64,000 bases of DNA from assembly GCF_001940565.1 (NCBI RefSeq), contig NZ_LTDM01000001.1, positions 1 to 64,000 of the forward strand, read 5' to 3'. This DNA is from Tissierella creatinophila DSM 6911. Lineage in GTDB: Bacteria; Bacillota; Clostridia; Tissierellales; Tissierellaceae. Numbering within the stretch: position 1 is the stretch's first letter; each line of letters begins with the position of its first letter. The notes below the pieces were generated by a model. The model was not told the origin of the DNA, did not search any database, and saw nothing but the letters and a program-made list of their open reading frames with translations. Positions 9,017-18,203 of the stretch are shown in pieces. The translations under genes and the position numbers were made by a program.

Positions 9017-10141
9017 ATGAATAGAGTCAAAAAAAAATCTAATAAAAAAGCTGTTGATTTTATGCTTTTAATAGCTATAACTATGCTAGTTTTTATAGGT
9101 ATAATAATGGTTTTTAGTGCAAGTTGGCCTGTGGGAATGTCAGAAGAAAATGATGGATATTATTTTTTGAAAAGACAAATTATATGGTCGGCAATGGGAT
9201 TTTTAGGGCTTTTTATAGCTATGAATTTTGACTATAGAAAACTAAAAAAATGGGCACCATATATATTTTTTCTATCTATTATACTAGGACTTTTAGTTTT
9301 TACTCCTATGGGTGCTGAAATTAAAGGAGCACGTAGATGGCTTGATATAGGACCTATAAGAATAATGCCTTCAGATGCGATAAAATTTGGTTCGGTGGTA
9401 TTTTTTGCTAAGTTTTTAGCAAATAAAAGAGAGAATATAGATACGGTTTTCCAAGGAACACTTCCAGCTCTTATATATATTGGACTCGCATGCGGTGTTA
9501 TAATTCAAGAAGACCTAGGTACCGGAGGAACTATTGCTATAACCATGATGGCAATGTTTTTTGTAGGAGGTATGAATATTTTACACATGGCACCATTAGG
9601 TGTTGGGGCAGCAGGAGTATTTTATTTAGCAATCAATGATCCTGATAGTAGCTATAGACTTGCTAGGATAACAGCTTTTATAGATCCGTTTGCCGATAAA
9701 CTAGATACTGGATGGCAATTAGTGCAGTCTTTATATTCACTTGGTTCAGGAGGGGTCTTTGGACTGGGTCTTGGTAAGAGTAGGCAAAAGTTTTTTTATT
9801 TGTCAGAAGCATATAACGATTTTATATTCGCTATAATAGGGGAAGAACTTGGACTTGTGGGAACGGTAATAGTCATATTATTATTTTTAATAGTAATATG
9901 GAGAGGTATAATAATAGCTTTAAAAACTGAAGATTTATTTGGATGTTTTTTAGCAACAGGAATAACTGCATTAATAGCAGTACAATCCTTAATTCATATA
10001 GCGGTAGTTACCTCATCTATGCCTACAACTGGAATAACACTTCCGTTTGTAAGTTATGGTGGAACATCTTTAGTTATGTTCATGACACTTGTAGGAATAT
10101 TATTAAATATTTCTAGAAATGTAAATTTTGAAAGGAGTTAA
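9017..10141 (+). CDS. ftsW: SEDS-family peptidoglycan polymerase FtsW/SpoVE
   Basis: This is an integral membrane glycosyltransferase that polymerises lipid II with a partner class B PBP. The 374-residue protein has about ten membrane segments and ends in the SEDS signature PFVSYGGTSLVMFM. The family segment GARRWLDIGPIRIMPSD lies in the middle. Clustered with a class B PBP, it is the septal member; in clostridia the same gene may be called SpoVE. Its ribosome site, GGGGAGGAG, overlaps the end of murD. Confidence 0.93.
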   Translation: MNRVKKKSNKKAVDFMLLIAITMLVFIGIIMVFSASWPVGMSEENDGYYFLKRQIIWSAMGFLGLFIAMNFDYRKLKKWAPYIFFLSIILGLLVFTPMGAEIKGARRWLDIGPIRIMPSDAIKFGSVVFFAKFLANKRENIDTVFQGTLPALIYIGLACGVIIQEDLGTGGTIAITMMAMFFVGGMNILHMAPLGVGAAGVFYLAINDPDSSYRLARITAFIDPFADKLDTGWQLVQSLYSLGSGGVFGLGLGKSRQKFFYLSEAYNDFIFAIIGEELGLVGTVIVILLFLIVIWRGIIIALKTEDLFGCFLATGITALIAVQSLIHIAVVTSSMPTTGITLPFVSYGGTSLVMFMTLVGILLNISRNVNFERS

Positions 10142-10144
10142 ACT

Positions 10145-11245
10145 ATGAAATATTTAATATCGGGGGGCGGTACAGGAGGTCATATTTATCCAGCCCTGGC
10201 TATTTTAAATGAGATAAAATTAAATGATAAGGATGCAGATATTCTCTATGTAGGAACAAAAGAAGGATTAGAATCAAAACTAATACCTAAAGAAGGAATT
10301 AAATTCAAGACTATAAGGGTAAAGGGTATTCCAAGGAGTATAAATAAAGATTCTTTTATTGCGTTAAGAGAGCTTATCTATGGCTTAAAAGAGTCAGATA
10401 AGATAATAAAAGAATTTAAACCAGACATAGTCATAGGCACTGGGGGATATGTATGTGGTCCTGTAGTATATAAAGCTTATAGAAATAAAATTCCAACTCT
10501 TATTCATGAACAAAATGCTTTTCCGGGAATAACCAATAAAATTCTTTCAAGATTTGTAGATAAAGTAGCTGTAACTTTTGAAGAATCTATAAAGTATTTT
10601 AAGTACCCAGATAGAGTTATAAATACAGGCAATCCTATAAGACGTGAAATATTAAATATAGATAAAAAAGAAGCCTATAAAAAGTTAGATTTAAGTCCTC
10701 TTAAACCTACTATACTTTGTTTCGGTGGTAGTGGGGGACAAAAGAGCTTAAATACAGCTATAAAAGATATGATTAAAACTATAGAGACTATAGATTTTCA
10801 ATTAATTCATATTACAGGAGAAAGATTTTATAATGAGTTTATGGAAGATATAAAAGATTTAAATCTAAACTCAAAAGAGATAAAGATACTACCATATCTA
10901 TATGAAATGGCAGAAGCTTTAAATATAGCAGATATAATAGTTACAAGTGCCGGTGCTATAACACTTGCTGAAATATCTAGTATGGGAATACCAAGTATAT
11001 TAATTCCAAAAGCTTATACTGCTGAAAATCATCAAGAATATAATGCTAGAAATTTCGAGAAGAAAAATGCTGCTATTGTAATATTAGAAAAAGAGTTAAA
11101 TGGTGAAAACTTGAAAAAAGAACTATTAAATCTTTTAAATAACCCCGCAAAGCTTAAAGAAATGGCTAAAATGAGTAAAAACTTAGGGAAAACAAATGCA
11201 GCTTATGAAATATATGATATAATAAAAAAAATGCTTGAAAATTAG
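10145..11245 (+). CDS. murG: Lipid II synthase (UDP-GlcNAc transferase MurG)
   Basis: MurG adds GlcNAc to lipid I on the inner membrane face. The 366-residue GT-B fold protein has GGGTGGHIYPAL at residues 7-18, HEQNAFPG in the middle of the N-terminal half, CFGGSGGQKSLN at the start of the C-terminal domain, and TSAGAITLAEIS in the UDP-GlcNAc site. It follows ftsW after three bases, with the ribosome site GAAAGGAG inside the ftsW end. Confidence 0.97.
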   Translation: MKYLISGGGTGGHIYPALAILNEIKLNDKDADILYVGTKEGLESKLIPKEGIKFKTIRVKGIPRSINKDSFIALRELIYGLKESDKIIKEFKPDIVIGTGGYVCGPVVYKAYRNKIPTLIHEQNAFPGITNKILSRFVDKVAVTFEESIKYFKYPDRVINTGNPIRREILNIDKKEAYKKLDLSPLKPTILCFGGSGGQKSLNTAIKDMIKTIETIDFQLIHITGERFYNEFMEDIKDLNLNSKEIKILPYLYEMAEALNIADIIVTSAGAITLAEISSMGIPSILIPKAYTAENHQEYNARNFEKKNAAIVILEKELNGENLKKELLNLLNNPAKLKEMAKMSKNLGKTNAAYEIYDIIKKMLEN

Positions 11246-11309
11246 GAACCTCTTTTTCTTCTAAGCATAAGATATATATATAGTTTTAAATACCATGGAG
11301 GTGTTAGAC

Positions 11310-12560
11310 TTGGAAAAATATCTTATTCAAGGAGGAAATAAATTACAAGGGGAGGTAAAAATTACTGGTGCAAAAAATTCAGTACTTCCAATTTTAGCTG
11401 CTACTGTAATAAGTGGAGGTAAAAGTATAATATCCAATATTCCAAAATTACAAGATGTAAGTGTTATGGCAGAAATACTTAAAGTTATAGGATCTAAAAT
11501 TGATAGAGATGGAGATACTATGACAATCGATACTGGACCTATAGGTTCAATTCATTTACCCGAAGAACTAGTAAGGGAGATGAGATCATCGATAGTACTT
11601 ATGGGAGCACTCCTAGCGCGTTTTGGAGAAGTAAATGTAAGTTTCCCAGGTGGATGTGAGATTGGACCTAGACCAATAGATTTGCATCTAAAATCTTTAA
11701 GACAGATGGGAGTTGAAATTGAAGAAGCTCACGGATTTATTTATTGTAAAGCTAAAGAATTAATAGGTGCAGATATACAACTTGATTATCCTTCTGTAGG
11801 GGCAACTGAAAATATAATGTTAGCAGCAGTTCGTGCAAAGGGTATAACAGTAATTAGAAACTCGGCTAGAGAACCTGAAATTATGGACTTACAAGATTAT
11901 CTAAACAAATGTGGAGCCAAGATAAAAGGTGCAGGAACCAGTATCATTACAATAGAAGGAGTAGAAGTTCTAAGAGGATGTAATCATAAAATAATTGCTG
12001 ATAGAATAGTAGCCGGAACTCTTATGGCAGGCGCAGTTATGACGAAGGGTAAGATTATATTAAAAGATATAGTTACAGAACACCTTCAAAGTACAATAGC
12101 CAAACTTCGTGAAACTGGAGCAAATGTAATTGTAAATGGAAATAGCATGATGATAATTGGACCTAAAAATATAAATTCAATAGAAATACTTCAAACATTA
12201 CCTTTTCCAGGTTTTCCAACTGATATGCAAGCTCAATTCATGGCTATGCTTTCCATAGCTGATGGAACTAGCATAATAAATGAAACAGTTTTTGAAAACA
12301 GGTTTAAGCATGCTGAAGAATTAACTAGAATGGGTGCTAATATTAAAACATTTGGAAAAGTATCAGTTGTAAAAGGAGTAAAAAAATTAACTGGAGCTAG
12401 GGTTTATGCAAAAGATCTAAGAGGAGGAGCGGCTTTAGTCTTAGCAGGTCTTGTAGCAGAAGGAAAGACAGAAGTAGAAAATATATATCATATAAATAGA
12501 GGGTATGAAAACTTACATGAAACACTAAGGTCACTAGGCGCAGAGATAAGCTGTATTTAA
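11310..12560 (+). CDS. murA: UDP-N-acetylglucosamine 1-carboxyvinyltransferase
   Basis: MurA transfers enolpyruvate from PEP to UDP-GlcNAc, the first committed step of peptidoglycan synthesis and the fosfomycin target. With start TTG 11310 the protein has 416 residues, with Lys22-Asn23 and the PEP-binding Cys116 in PGGCEIGPRPIDLH exactly where the family has them. An in-frame ATG at 11295 lies within the GGAGG ribosome site and is not used. In the B. subtilis cluster this slot holds murB, so murA here is a lineage difference. Confidence 0.96.
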   Translation: MEKYLIQGGNKLQGEVKITGAKNSVLPILAATVISGGKSIISNIPKLQDVSVMAEILKVIGSKIDRDGDTMTIDTGPIGSIHLPEELVREMRSSIVLMGALLARFGEVNVSFPGGCEIGPRPIDLHLKSLRQMGVEIEEAHGFIYCKAKELIGADIQLDYPSVGATENIMLAAVRAKGITVIRNSAREPEIMDLQDYLNKCGAKIKGAGTSIITIEGVEVLRGCNHKIIADRIVAGTLMAGAVMTKGKIILKDIVTEHLQSTIAKLRETGANVIVNGNSMMIIGPKNINSIEILQTLPFPGFPTDMQAQFMAMLSIADGTSIINETVFENRFKHAEELTRMGANIKTFGKVSVVKGVKKLTGARVYAKDLRGGAALVLAGLVAEGKTEVENIYHINRGYENLHETLRSLGAEISCI

Positions 12561-12607
12561 TATAGCTTGTCTTATGGGTAAAAATGGGACAAGGAGGGGT
12601 GAAAAAT

Positions 12608-13357
12608 ATGCGAAAGAAAACTCCAATTGAAAGATTACATAAGGCTCGGAAAGTTTTTTTGGGGATAATAATATTTTTAGGATTATTATCTATATTTATA
12701 TTTTTTGCACTTAATTCACCATTTTTCCATATAAAAGAAATAAATATAAGAAATAATAAAAGTTTAAATAAAGAAGAGATATTAAAACAGTCTAAAGTTA
12801 GAACAAATACTAATATATTTAAGTTTAAAATATCGGATATAGAAGATAATTTAAAGACAAATACATTTATAAAATCAGCCAAGGTAAAAAGAGAATTGCC
12901 TAATACTTTAAATATAAATGTAATGGAAAGGGAAAAAACTATTTTATTTCAATACATTTCTATGTATTTAGTAGTTGATGAAGATGGATTTATAATGGAA
13001 CATTTAGATTCTAAAGATGAAAAGCTTCCAATAGTTACTGGATTTAATACAAACTTTACTGATGTGTCAGAAAATATATTCTCTCAAGAACAAAATAGAA
13101 ACCTAAAAATTTTTATAAAAGAGGGAAAAAACTTACATTTATTGGAGAATATAGATGAAATTGAAAAAGATTTTTCAAATGATGTAAATATTAAATTAAA
13201 AAATGGTATTTTTGTTGCCTTTGGTACACTAAATAATGTAAAATATAAGTTAGGTTTATTAAAAGAGATTTTAGAGGATGTAGAAAAAAGAGAAATCAAA
13301 GCTAGTAAGATTATAATGAACAAAGGAAACCATCCTATTTTAATTAAGGATGATTAA
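12608..13357 (+). CDS. ftsQ: FtsQ/DivIB-type cell division protein
   Basis: This is a bitopic membrane protein of the FtsQLB/DivIB complex that activates septal synthesis. It has 249 residues: a basic N-terminus, one membrane segment at about 14-36, then a POTRA-type domain with FHIKEINIRNNKSL near residues 39-52, and a beta domain. I chose ATG 12608 because it follows AAGGAGGGG at good spacing; the in-frame ATG at 12584 lies upstream of that site. Its position between murA and the DUF881 pair supports the call. Confidence 0.88.
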   Translation: MRKKTPIERLHKARKVFLGIIIFLGLLSIFIFFALNSPFFHIKEINIRNNKSLNKEEILKQSKVRTNTNIFKFKISDIEDNLKTNTFIKSAKVKRELPNTLNINVMEREKTILFQYISMYLVVDEDGFIMEHLDSKDEKLPIVTGFNTNFTDVSENIFSQEQNRNLKIFIKEGKNLHLLENIDEIEKDFSNDVNIKLKNGIFVAFGTLNNVKYKLGLLKEILEDVEKREIKASKIIMNKGNHPILIKDD

Positions 13358-13369
13358 GAGAAGAGGTGT

Positions 13370-14098
13370 ATGATGAAGAAAAAATCAGAAATAGCATCAC
13401 TTATTTTAGTCTCTGTTATTTTAGGCCTAATTTTATCTATTCAGTTTAAAACTGTAAATAAATCTGTAGGAGAAGGAGTATTGCCCACTCAAAGAGCTCA
13501 AGAACTTGCTGCTGATTTAAAAAAGGTTAAACAAGAAAGAGATGCTCAAATAAATAGAATAACAGAACTTGAAAGTGAAATTGAAAAATACGAAAAAAAT
13601 GAAATCGATAAAAACTCATATGCTGAAAGCCTTTATAAAGATACTATGAAATATAGAATGTTAGCAGGATATGTAGACTTAGAAGGACCAGGAATTATCC
13701 TAGAGATAAATGATCCTCCAAGCGATTTAGAGTTTAGTAATGGATATGGAGTAGTAGACCAACTTGATTTGATCCTTCAAATAGTAAGTATACTAAATGC
13801 GGCTGATGCAGAAGCTATTTCAATTAACGATCAAAGGTATACTTCGTTTACAGAAATAGTAAGAGCAGGAGATCATATTGAAATAAATGGAGTTTCTACA
13901 AGTTCTCCACTCGTAATCAAAGCCATAGGAAATCCTAATACATTGGAATCAGCCTTAGCTATAAAAAGAGGTATAGTATGGCAGCTGAAAAGTTATAATT
14001 ATATGACACTTCTTACACAAGATAAGGAAATTACTATTCCCAAATATAGAAAAGTTAAGGAATTTAAGTATAGTGAACCTTCAGAAGAAAATAGTTAG
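13370..14098 (+). CDS. DUF881 (YlxW/YlxX-like) membrane protein, copy 1
   Basis: This 242-residue protein has one N-terminal membrane segment (about residues 8-24), a coiled coil near residues 40-75, and an extracytoplasmic DUF881 domain. Family segments include YVDLEGPGIILEIND, NAADAEAISINDQRYTS and IKAIGNP. Function is unknown; homologues sit in division clusters of Gram-positive bacteria. Two adjacent ATG codons (13370, 13373) follow AGAAGAGGTG and either could start it. It is paralogous to the next gene. Confidence 0.85.
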   Translation: MMKKKSEIASLILVSVILGLILSIQFKTVNKSVGEGVLPTQRAQELAADLKKVKQERDAQINRITELESEIEKYEKNEIDKNSYAESLYKDTMKYRMLAGYVDLEGPGIILEINDPPSDLEFSNGYGVVDQLDLILQIVSILNAADAEAISINDQRYTSFTEIVRAGDHIEINGVSTSSPLVIKAIGNPNTLESALAIKRGIVWQLKSYNYMTLLTQDKEITIPKYRKVKEFKYSEPSEENS

Positions 14099-14109
14099 GT
14101 GTGAAAAAA

Positions 14110-14838
14110 ATGCAGATAGATAAAGGGAAATTCTTAATCCTTGTTTCCAGCATAGGGCTTGGAATACTAATTAGTACTATGATGAAATCTAATTTAGAAT
14201 CATATGTGCCTGTAACTCTATTGTCTTTAGAAGTTATGCAAGAAGATTTAAAATTTATAAATAGCGAAGTAAATGAATTAAAAGATGAGTTTAAAGAGAA
14301 AGAAGAAGAACTTAAATCAATTAAAGGACTATCTTATAGTGATAGCACTATTGTAGATAAATTAAATATAGATTTAGTTTCAAGTAAATCTATATCTGGT
14401 CATATGGCTTTAGAAGGGCCAGGAATTATTATAAAGATGTATGATAATCCAGAAGATGAAATAATTGGACAGGATGTAAATGATGATGTTATTCATGATG
14501 TAGATGTACTCAATATATTAAATGATTTAAGAGTGGCAGGAGCTGAAGCTATAAGTATAAATGGAGAGAGAGTAGTTTCTTCATCGGAACTAAAGTGTAG
14601 AGGTCCAGTTATAGGAATAAATGGGATAAGTATTGGAACACCATTTATTATAAGGGCTATAGGGGATCAAAAACTACTTATGGCCGCTGTAAATGCTCCC
14701 GGAACATATGGAGATGCATTAAAAAACATTTTTGCTATAGGCTTTGAACCAGAAGTGGAAGATGATTTATTTATTCCTGCTTATTCTGGTAACTTTAGCT
14801 TTAAATATGCAAAGCCTAAAGGAGAGGGTGATAAATAA
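14110..14838 (+). CDS. DUF881 (YlxW/YlxX-like) membrane protein, copy 2
   Basis: This is a tandem paralogue of the preceding gene with the same plan: a membrane segment at about residues 8-24, a short coiled coil, and a DUF881 domain (HMALEGPGIIIKMYDN, VAGAEAISINGERV, IRAIGDQ). It has 242 residues from ATG 14110, which follows AGGTG at proper spacing. An in-frame GTG at 14101 overlaps that site. Its stop codon overlaps the start of sbp (TAATG), implying coupled translation. Function is unknown. Confidence 0.85.
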   Translation: MQIDKGKFLILVSSIGLGILISTMMKSNLESYVPVTLLSLEVMQEDLKFINSEVNELKDEFKEKEEELKSIKGLSYSDSTIVDKLNIDLVSSKSISGHMALEGPGIIIKMYDNPEDEIIGQDVNDDVIHDVDVLNILNDLRVAGAEAISINGERVVSSSELKCRGPVIGINGISIGTPFIIRAIGDQKLLMAAVNAPGTYGDALKNIFAIGFEPEVEDDLFIPAYSGNFSFKYAKPKGEGDK

Positions 14839-15182
14839 TGATTTTTGCTTTAATAGGTATATTAGTAGGAGCAGTTATTGGCTTCTTACTGCCATATACT
14901 TACAACACTGCTTACTCTTTATACATTACAGTAGCAATACTCGCGAGCTTAGACTCAGTATTTGGGGGAATAAGATCTAATTTAGAAAATAAATTTGATA
15001 TAAAGGTTTTTTTATCAGGTTTTTTTGGAAATTCAATACTTGCAGCATTTTTAGCGTATATAGGTGATAGACTAGGTGTTCCGCTATACTTTGCCGCTAT
15101 TTTTACATTTGGAGGAAGGATATTTGATAACTTTGCTTCTATAAGAAGACTATTATTATATAAAACAAGTCAATATAAATAG
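14838..15182 (+). CDS. sbp: Small basic membrane protein (DUF1290, Sbp)
   Basis: This is a 114-residue polytopic protein (three or four membrane segments) with the family segments GAVIGFLLPYTYN and ASLDSVFGGIRSNLENKFD. Sbp homologues are always near ftsZ in Firmicutes and Actinobacteria, but the function is not established. The start ATG shares a base with the stop of the preceding DUF881 gene. In the usual order ftsA would come next; here ftsZ follows directly. Confidence 0.9.
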   Translation: MIFALIGILVGAVIGFLLPYTYNTAYSLYITVAILASLDSVFGGIRSNLENKFDIKVFLSGFFGNSILAAFLAYIGDRLGVPLYFAAIFTFGGRIFDNFASIRRLLLYKTSQYK

Positions 15183-15227
15183 AAAAAGAAATGATTTAAA
15201 CAACTATTAGATGAGGGGGAATAATTA

Positions 15228-16313
15228 ATGTTTGATTTTGATATTGAAGTAGAACAGTTTGCTAAAATCAAAGTAATAGGAGTAGGCGGAGGAGGAAATA
15301 ACGCCGTTAATAGAATGATAGAGCACGGGGTAAGAGGGGTAGACTTTATTGCGCTTAATACAGATAAACAATCACTATTTTCATCAAAAGCTGAAAATAA
15401 AATACAATTAGGTGAAAAAATCACAAAGGGACTTGGTGCAGGTGCAAATCCTGAAATTGGAGCAAAATCTGCTGAAGAAAATAGAGAAGAAATACTTCAA
15501 GCACTAACAGGTGCTGATATGATATTTATAACTGCTGGAATGGGTGGTGGAACAGGTACTGGAGCCGCTCCAGTTGTAGCTGAAATCGCTAAAGAATTAG
15601 GTATACTAACAGTAGGGGTAGTAACTAAGCCATTTGGTTTTGAAGGCAGGAAAAGACTTCTTCAAGCAGAACAAGGTATAAATAATTTAAAGACTAGAGT
15701 AGATACTTTAGTTACAATTCCAAATGATAGACTTTTACAAATAGCAGATAAAAAGACAACTATAGCTGATGCTTTTTCTATGGCAGATGATGTTTTAAAA
15801 CAGGGTATACAGGGTATATCCGACCTTATATCAGTTCCAAACCTTATAAACCTTGACTTTGCAGATGTAAAAACTATCATGCATGATAAAGGTATAGCTC
15901 ATATGGGTATAGGACAGGCTAATGGAGATAATCGTGCTACGGAAGCAGCTGAGCAGGCTATCCAAAGCCCACTTCTTGAGACTTCCATAGAAGGAGCTAA
16001 GTCGGTACTACTTAATATCACTGGTGGAGCAGATTTAGGTATATTTGAAGTAAATGAAGCAGCAGATTTAATTAGAGAAGCAGTGGATGAAGATGCTAAT
16101 ATCATATTTGGTGCTGGAATAGATGAAACATTAGGAGAGGCTATTAAAATAACTGTAATAGCTACAGGTTTTGGAGATAGTCCTTCTACTACTCGTAAAA
16201 AGGTTTCTAAAGTGAGTATAGAAGAGCCTGAAAAAGAAAAGGAAGTAACTTTTGAAGACTCTATTGAAGATTTAGATATTCCTATCTTTTTAAGAAGAAA
16301 AGATAGAAAATAA
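15228..16313 (+). CDS. ftsZ: Cell division protein FtsZ
   Basis: FtsZ is the tubulin-like GTPase that forms the division ring. The 361-residue protein has [11 protein letters not shown] at residues 20-30 and the tubulin signature GGGTGTGAA at 106-114. The T7-loop aspartates (NLDFADVK) are present. A short linker leads to the C-terminal peptide [10 protein letters not shown] that binds FtsA, SepF and other partners. A GAGGGGG site precedes the ATG. No ftsA lies in the window, so SepF or a distant ftsA must tether the ring. A strong terminator closes the dcw operon. Confidence 0.98.
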   Translation: MFDFDIEVEQFAKIKVIGVGGGGNNAVNRMIEHGVRGVDFIALNTDKQSLFSSKAENKIQLGEKITKGLGAGANPEIGAKSAEENREEILQALTGADMIFITAGMGGGTGTGAAPVVAEIAKELGILTVGVVTKPFGFEGRKRLLQAEQGINNLKTRVDTLVTIPNDRLLQIADKKTTIADAFSMADDVLKQGIQGISDLISVPNLINLDFADVKTIMHDKGIAHMGIGQANGDNRATEAAEQAIQSPLLETSIEGAKSVLLNITGGADLGIFEVNEAADLIREAVDEDANIIFGAGIDETLGEAIKITVIATGFGDSPSTTRKKVSKVSIEEPEKEKEVTFEDSIEDLDIPIFLRRKDRK

Positions 16314-16317
16314 AATA

Positions 16318-16405
16318 TTTTGTTGAAAAACGTATCTTTTTGAAGAGATACGTTTTTTTTTATAGCGTAAAATAGACATATTTCTTACAAAACTTCATAT
16401 ATAAT
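16318..16405 (+). promoter_or_regulatory. Candidate Spo0A/sigma-A control region of spoIIGA-sigE
   Basis: TAGACA (16373-16378) and TATAAT (16400-16405) are 21 bp apart. This is longer than normal and close to the 22-bp spacing of the Spo0A-dependent spoIIG promoter of B. subtilis. TTTTGTTGAAAA at 16318-16329 resembles a Spo0A box (TTTTGTCGAAAA, one change) and would lie near -88. It overlaps the 5' arm of the ftsZ terminator. The match is suggestive only. Confidence 0.35.
16326..16362 (+). terminator. Terminator after ftsZ
   Basis: A 12-bp stem pairs 16326-16337 with 16346-16357, core ACGTATCT/AGATACGT, and continues into a T-run through 16361. It ends the division gene transcript before the sporulation sigma operon. 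Confidence 0.92.
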
Positions 16406-16457
16406 AATATTGAAGATAATTAATAGGGAAAATCTATTTAAAGCGAGGAGGAAATTA

Positions 16458-17351
16458 TTGTATATTGTATTAGAGTATTATTTATTGGAAAATCTTATAA
16501 TAAATTTTTTAATTCTCTATAGTACTAAAACAATTACTAAAAATAAAACTCCTATCAAAAATATAATAATTGGAACATTATTTGGGACTGTGTATTCTTT
16601 AGTTTTTTTTTATCCTTCTCTATTATTTTTAACAAGACCTATGATGAAATTTATATTATCCCTCATAATAGTAAAAATAAGTTTTAAAAGCAAAACTCTA
16701 AAGAGTTTTTATTATGAATTTCTTGGATTTTATATTATATCTTTTATATTCGCTGGAGTTATAATAGGTATGAGTTGGAATTTCAAACTACCTAGTAGCT
16801 TATTGCAAAGAGGATATTTATTAGATATGTTTAATATTAAAAATGTTATTATAGGAATAATAATAGCAATTTTCATGGTAAAGATAGTGTTTAATTATAC
16901 ACATAGGAAGAACATGAAAAAAGAATATATATATGATGTAGAGATATACTTTAAAGATAAATTTACAAAGGTTACAGCTTTAGTAGATACAGGAAATTCA
17001 TTGGTAGATCCATTTTCAAGAACCCCGGTGTTTGTAGTAGAGTTAGAAAAAATAGATGAATTTATTCCTACTAAAATTAAAGATATAGTTGTTAGTTTAT
17101 CTAAAAATAGTATTATTAGTTTTCAGGATATTTTAGATGATTTAAATAAAGAGTTTCCATTAATACCTATACCGTTTAAATCTATTGGAAATGAAGGAGG
17201 GATAATTCTAGGCTTTAAACCAGACTATATAATAATAAAGTCTTTAAAAGAGGAAATTTTAAAAAAAGATATAATTATAGGAATATATAACGGAAAACTT
17301 TCAGATGAGATGGAATACGATGGATTGCTTCATTATGAAACTATTTTTTAG
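16458..17351 (+). CDS. spoIIGA: Sigma-E processing peptidase SpoIIGA
   Basis: SpoIIGA is a membrane aspartic protease that removes the pro-sequence of sigma-E after a signal from the forespore. The 297-residue protein has about five N-terminal membrane segments. Its cytoplasmic domain contains the catalytic motif [12 protein letters not shown] with Asp177. The start is TTG 16458, six bases after AGGAGG; an upstream in-frame TTG (16410) precedes that site. Its substrate gene sigE begins 11 bases after its stop. Confidence 0.92.
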   Translation: MYIVLEYYLLENLIINFLILYSTKTITKNKTPIKNIIIGTLFGTVYSLVFFYPSLLFLTRPMMKFILSLIIVKISFKSKTLKSFYYEFLGFYIISFIFAGVIIGMSWNFKLPSSLLQRGYLLDMFNIKNVIIGIIIAIFMVKIVFNYTHRKNMKKEYIYDVEIYFKDKFTKVTALVDTGNSLVDPFSRTPVFVVELEKIDEFIPTKIKDIVVSLSKNSIISFQDILDDLNKEFPLIPIPFKSIGNEGGIILGFKPDYIIIKSLKEEILKKDIIIGIYNGKLSDEMEYDGLLHYETIF

Positions 17352-17361
17352 GAGGAGTAAA

Positions 17362-18075
17362 ATGGAAATGTGGAAATTCAAATTAAAGCTTTGGATATTT
17401 AAAATTTTAAATAATTTAGGACTTACTAAAAGAGTAGATTATATAGGTTCTGGTCAAGTACTTCCCAAACCATTAACTGCTGAAGAAGAAGCCTATTATT
17501 TAAAAAACCTTAAATCAGATGACTCTATAAAAGCTATACTTATAGAAAGAAACTTGAGGCTAGTAGTATATATTGCTAGAAAGTTTGATAATACTAAAAT
17601 AAATATTGAAGATCTTATTTCTATAGGTACAATTGGACTCATAAAAGCTGTAAATACATATGATCCTGATAAAAAGATTAAACTAGCTACATATGCTTCA
17701 AAATGTATTGAGAATGAAATTTTAATGTATCTTAGAAAGACAAATAGAATTAGAAATGAAATATCTTTTGATGAACCTTTAAATATTGATTGGGATGGAA
17801 ATGAATTATTATTATCAGATATATTGGGCACTGAAGCAGATATCATATACAAAAGAATAGAAACTCAAGTAGATAAAAACTTATTAAACGAGGCCATAGA
17901 AAAACTATCCCTAAGAGAGAAGACTATTGTAAGATTAAGATTTGGACTTACAAATGGTGTAGAAAAAACTCAGAAGGAAGTAGCAGATTTACTGGGAATT
18001 TCTCAGTCTTATATATCTAGGCTTGAAAAAAGAATCATGAAAAGATTAGAAAAAGAAATGAGTAAATTTATATAA
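17362..18075 (+). CDS. sigE: Sporulation sigma factor SigE (pro-form)
   Basis: This is the early mother-cell sigma factor of the sigma-70 family, 237 residues. A hydrophobic/basic pro-sequence (about residues 1-26) ends near [13 protein letters not shown], which matches the SpoIIGA cleavage neighbourhood. Region 2 contains [12 protein letters not shown] and [14 protein letters not shown]. Region 4 contains [14 protein letters not shown] used ATG 17362, placed after AGGAGGAG; an in-frame ATG at 17305 would overlap spoIIGA and lacks a site. It is co-transcribed with spoIIGA and ends at a terminator. Confidence 0.96.
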   Translation: MEMWKFKLKLWIFKILNNLGLTKRVDYIGSGQVLPKPLTAEEEAYYLKNLKSDDSIKAILIERNLRLVVYIARKFDNTKINIEDLISIGTIGLIKAVNTYDPDKKIKLATYASKCIENEILMYLRKTNRIRNEISFDEPLNIDWDGNELLLSDILGTEADIIYKRIETQVDKNLLNEAIEKLSLREKTIVRLRFGLTNGVEKTQKEVADLLGISQSYISRLEKRIMKRLEKEMSKFI

Positions 18076-18107
18076 AATATTATTGATTAAATCAATAATA
18101 TTTTTTT
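18075..18107 (+). terminator. Terminator after sigE
   Basis: AAATATTATTGATT (18075-18088) pairs with its exact complement at 18090-18103, leaving a short loop in practice, and runs into a T7 tract. It starts in the sigE stop codon and insulates sigG, which must be expressed in the other compartment. Confidence 0.88.
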
Positions 18108-18134
18108 GTATTTAAGGATTTAAAATCGCAAAAT

Positions 18135-18163
18135 GAATAAAAATAATTATGAAGGCAATAATT
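18135..18163 (+). promoter_or_regulatory. Possible forespore (sigma-F/G type) promoter of sigG
   Basis: GGCAATAATT at 18154-18163 fits the -10 pattern GGNNANANTT of sigma-F promoters. GAATA at 18135-18139, 14 bases upstream, resembles a sigma-G/F -35. sigG is forespore-specific and sigma-F-dependent in known spore formers. The spacing is a base or two short and the -35 is imperfect. Confidence 0.35.
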
Positions 18164-18180
18164 TAATTAGAAAGGGGCAA

Positions 18181-18198
18181 ATGACAATGAAAGGATGA
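18181..18198 (+). other. Mini-ORF overlapping the sigG start
   Basis: ATG ACA ATG AAA GGA TGA forms a five-codon frame (three codons if the inner ATG is used) just after AAAGGGG. Its TGA overlaps an ATG at 18195 (ATGA) that is in frame with sigG. The sigG ribosome site AAAGGATG lies inside it. It could couple or dampen sigG translation. Confidence 0.45.
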
Positions 18199-18203
18199 AC
18201 ATA

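Noticed and set aside
11295-11309. ATG 11295 as the murA start
   Set aside because: It lies in the GGAGG ribosome site; TTG 11310 places Lys22 and Cys116 at the family positions. The same reasoning moved the starts of ftsQ, sigE, iscS, ireB, pilM, spoIIIAA and others.
12397-12882. 161-codon frame on the minus strand across the murA-ftsQ junction
   Set aside because: It is antisense to two well-supported genes, has no family resemblance, and has the composition of a reverse-frame shadow.
14744-14980. 78-codon plus-strand frame across the DUF881-sbp junction
   Set aside because: It overlaps two real genes in another frame with no ribosome site and no similarity to a known family.
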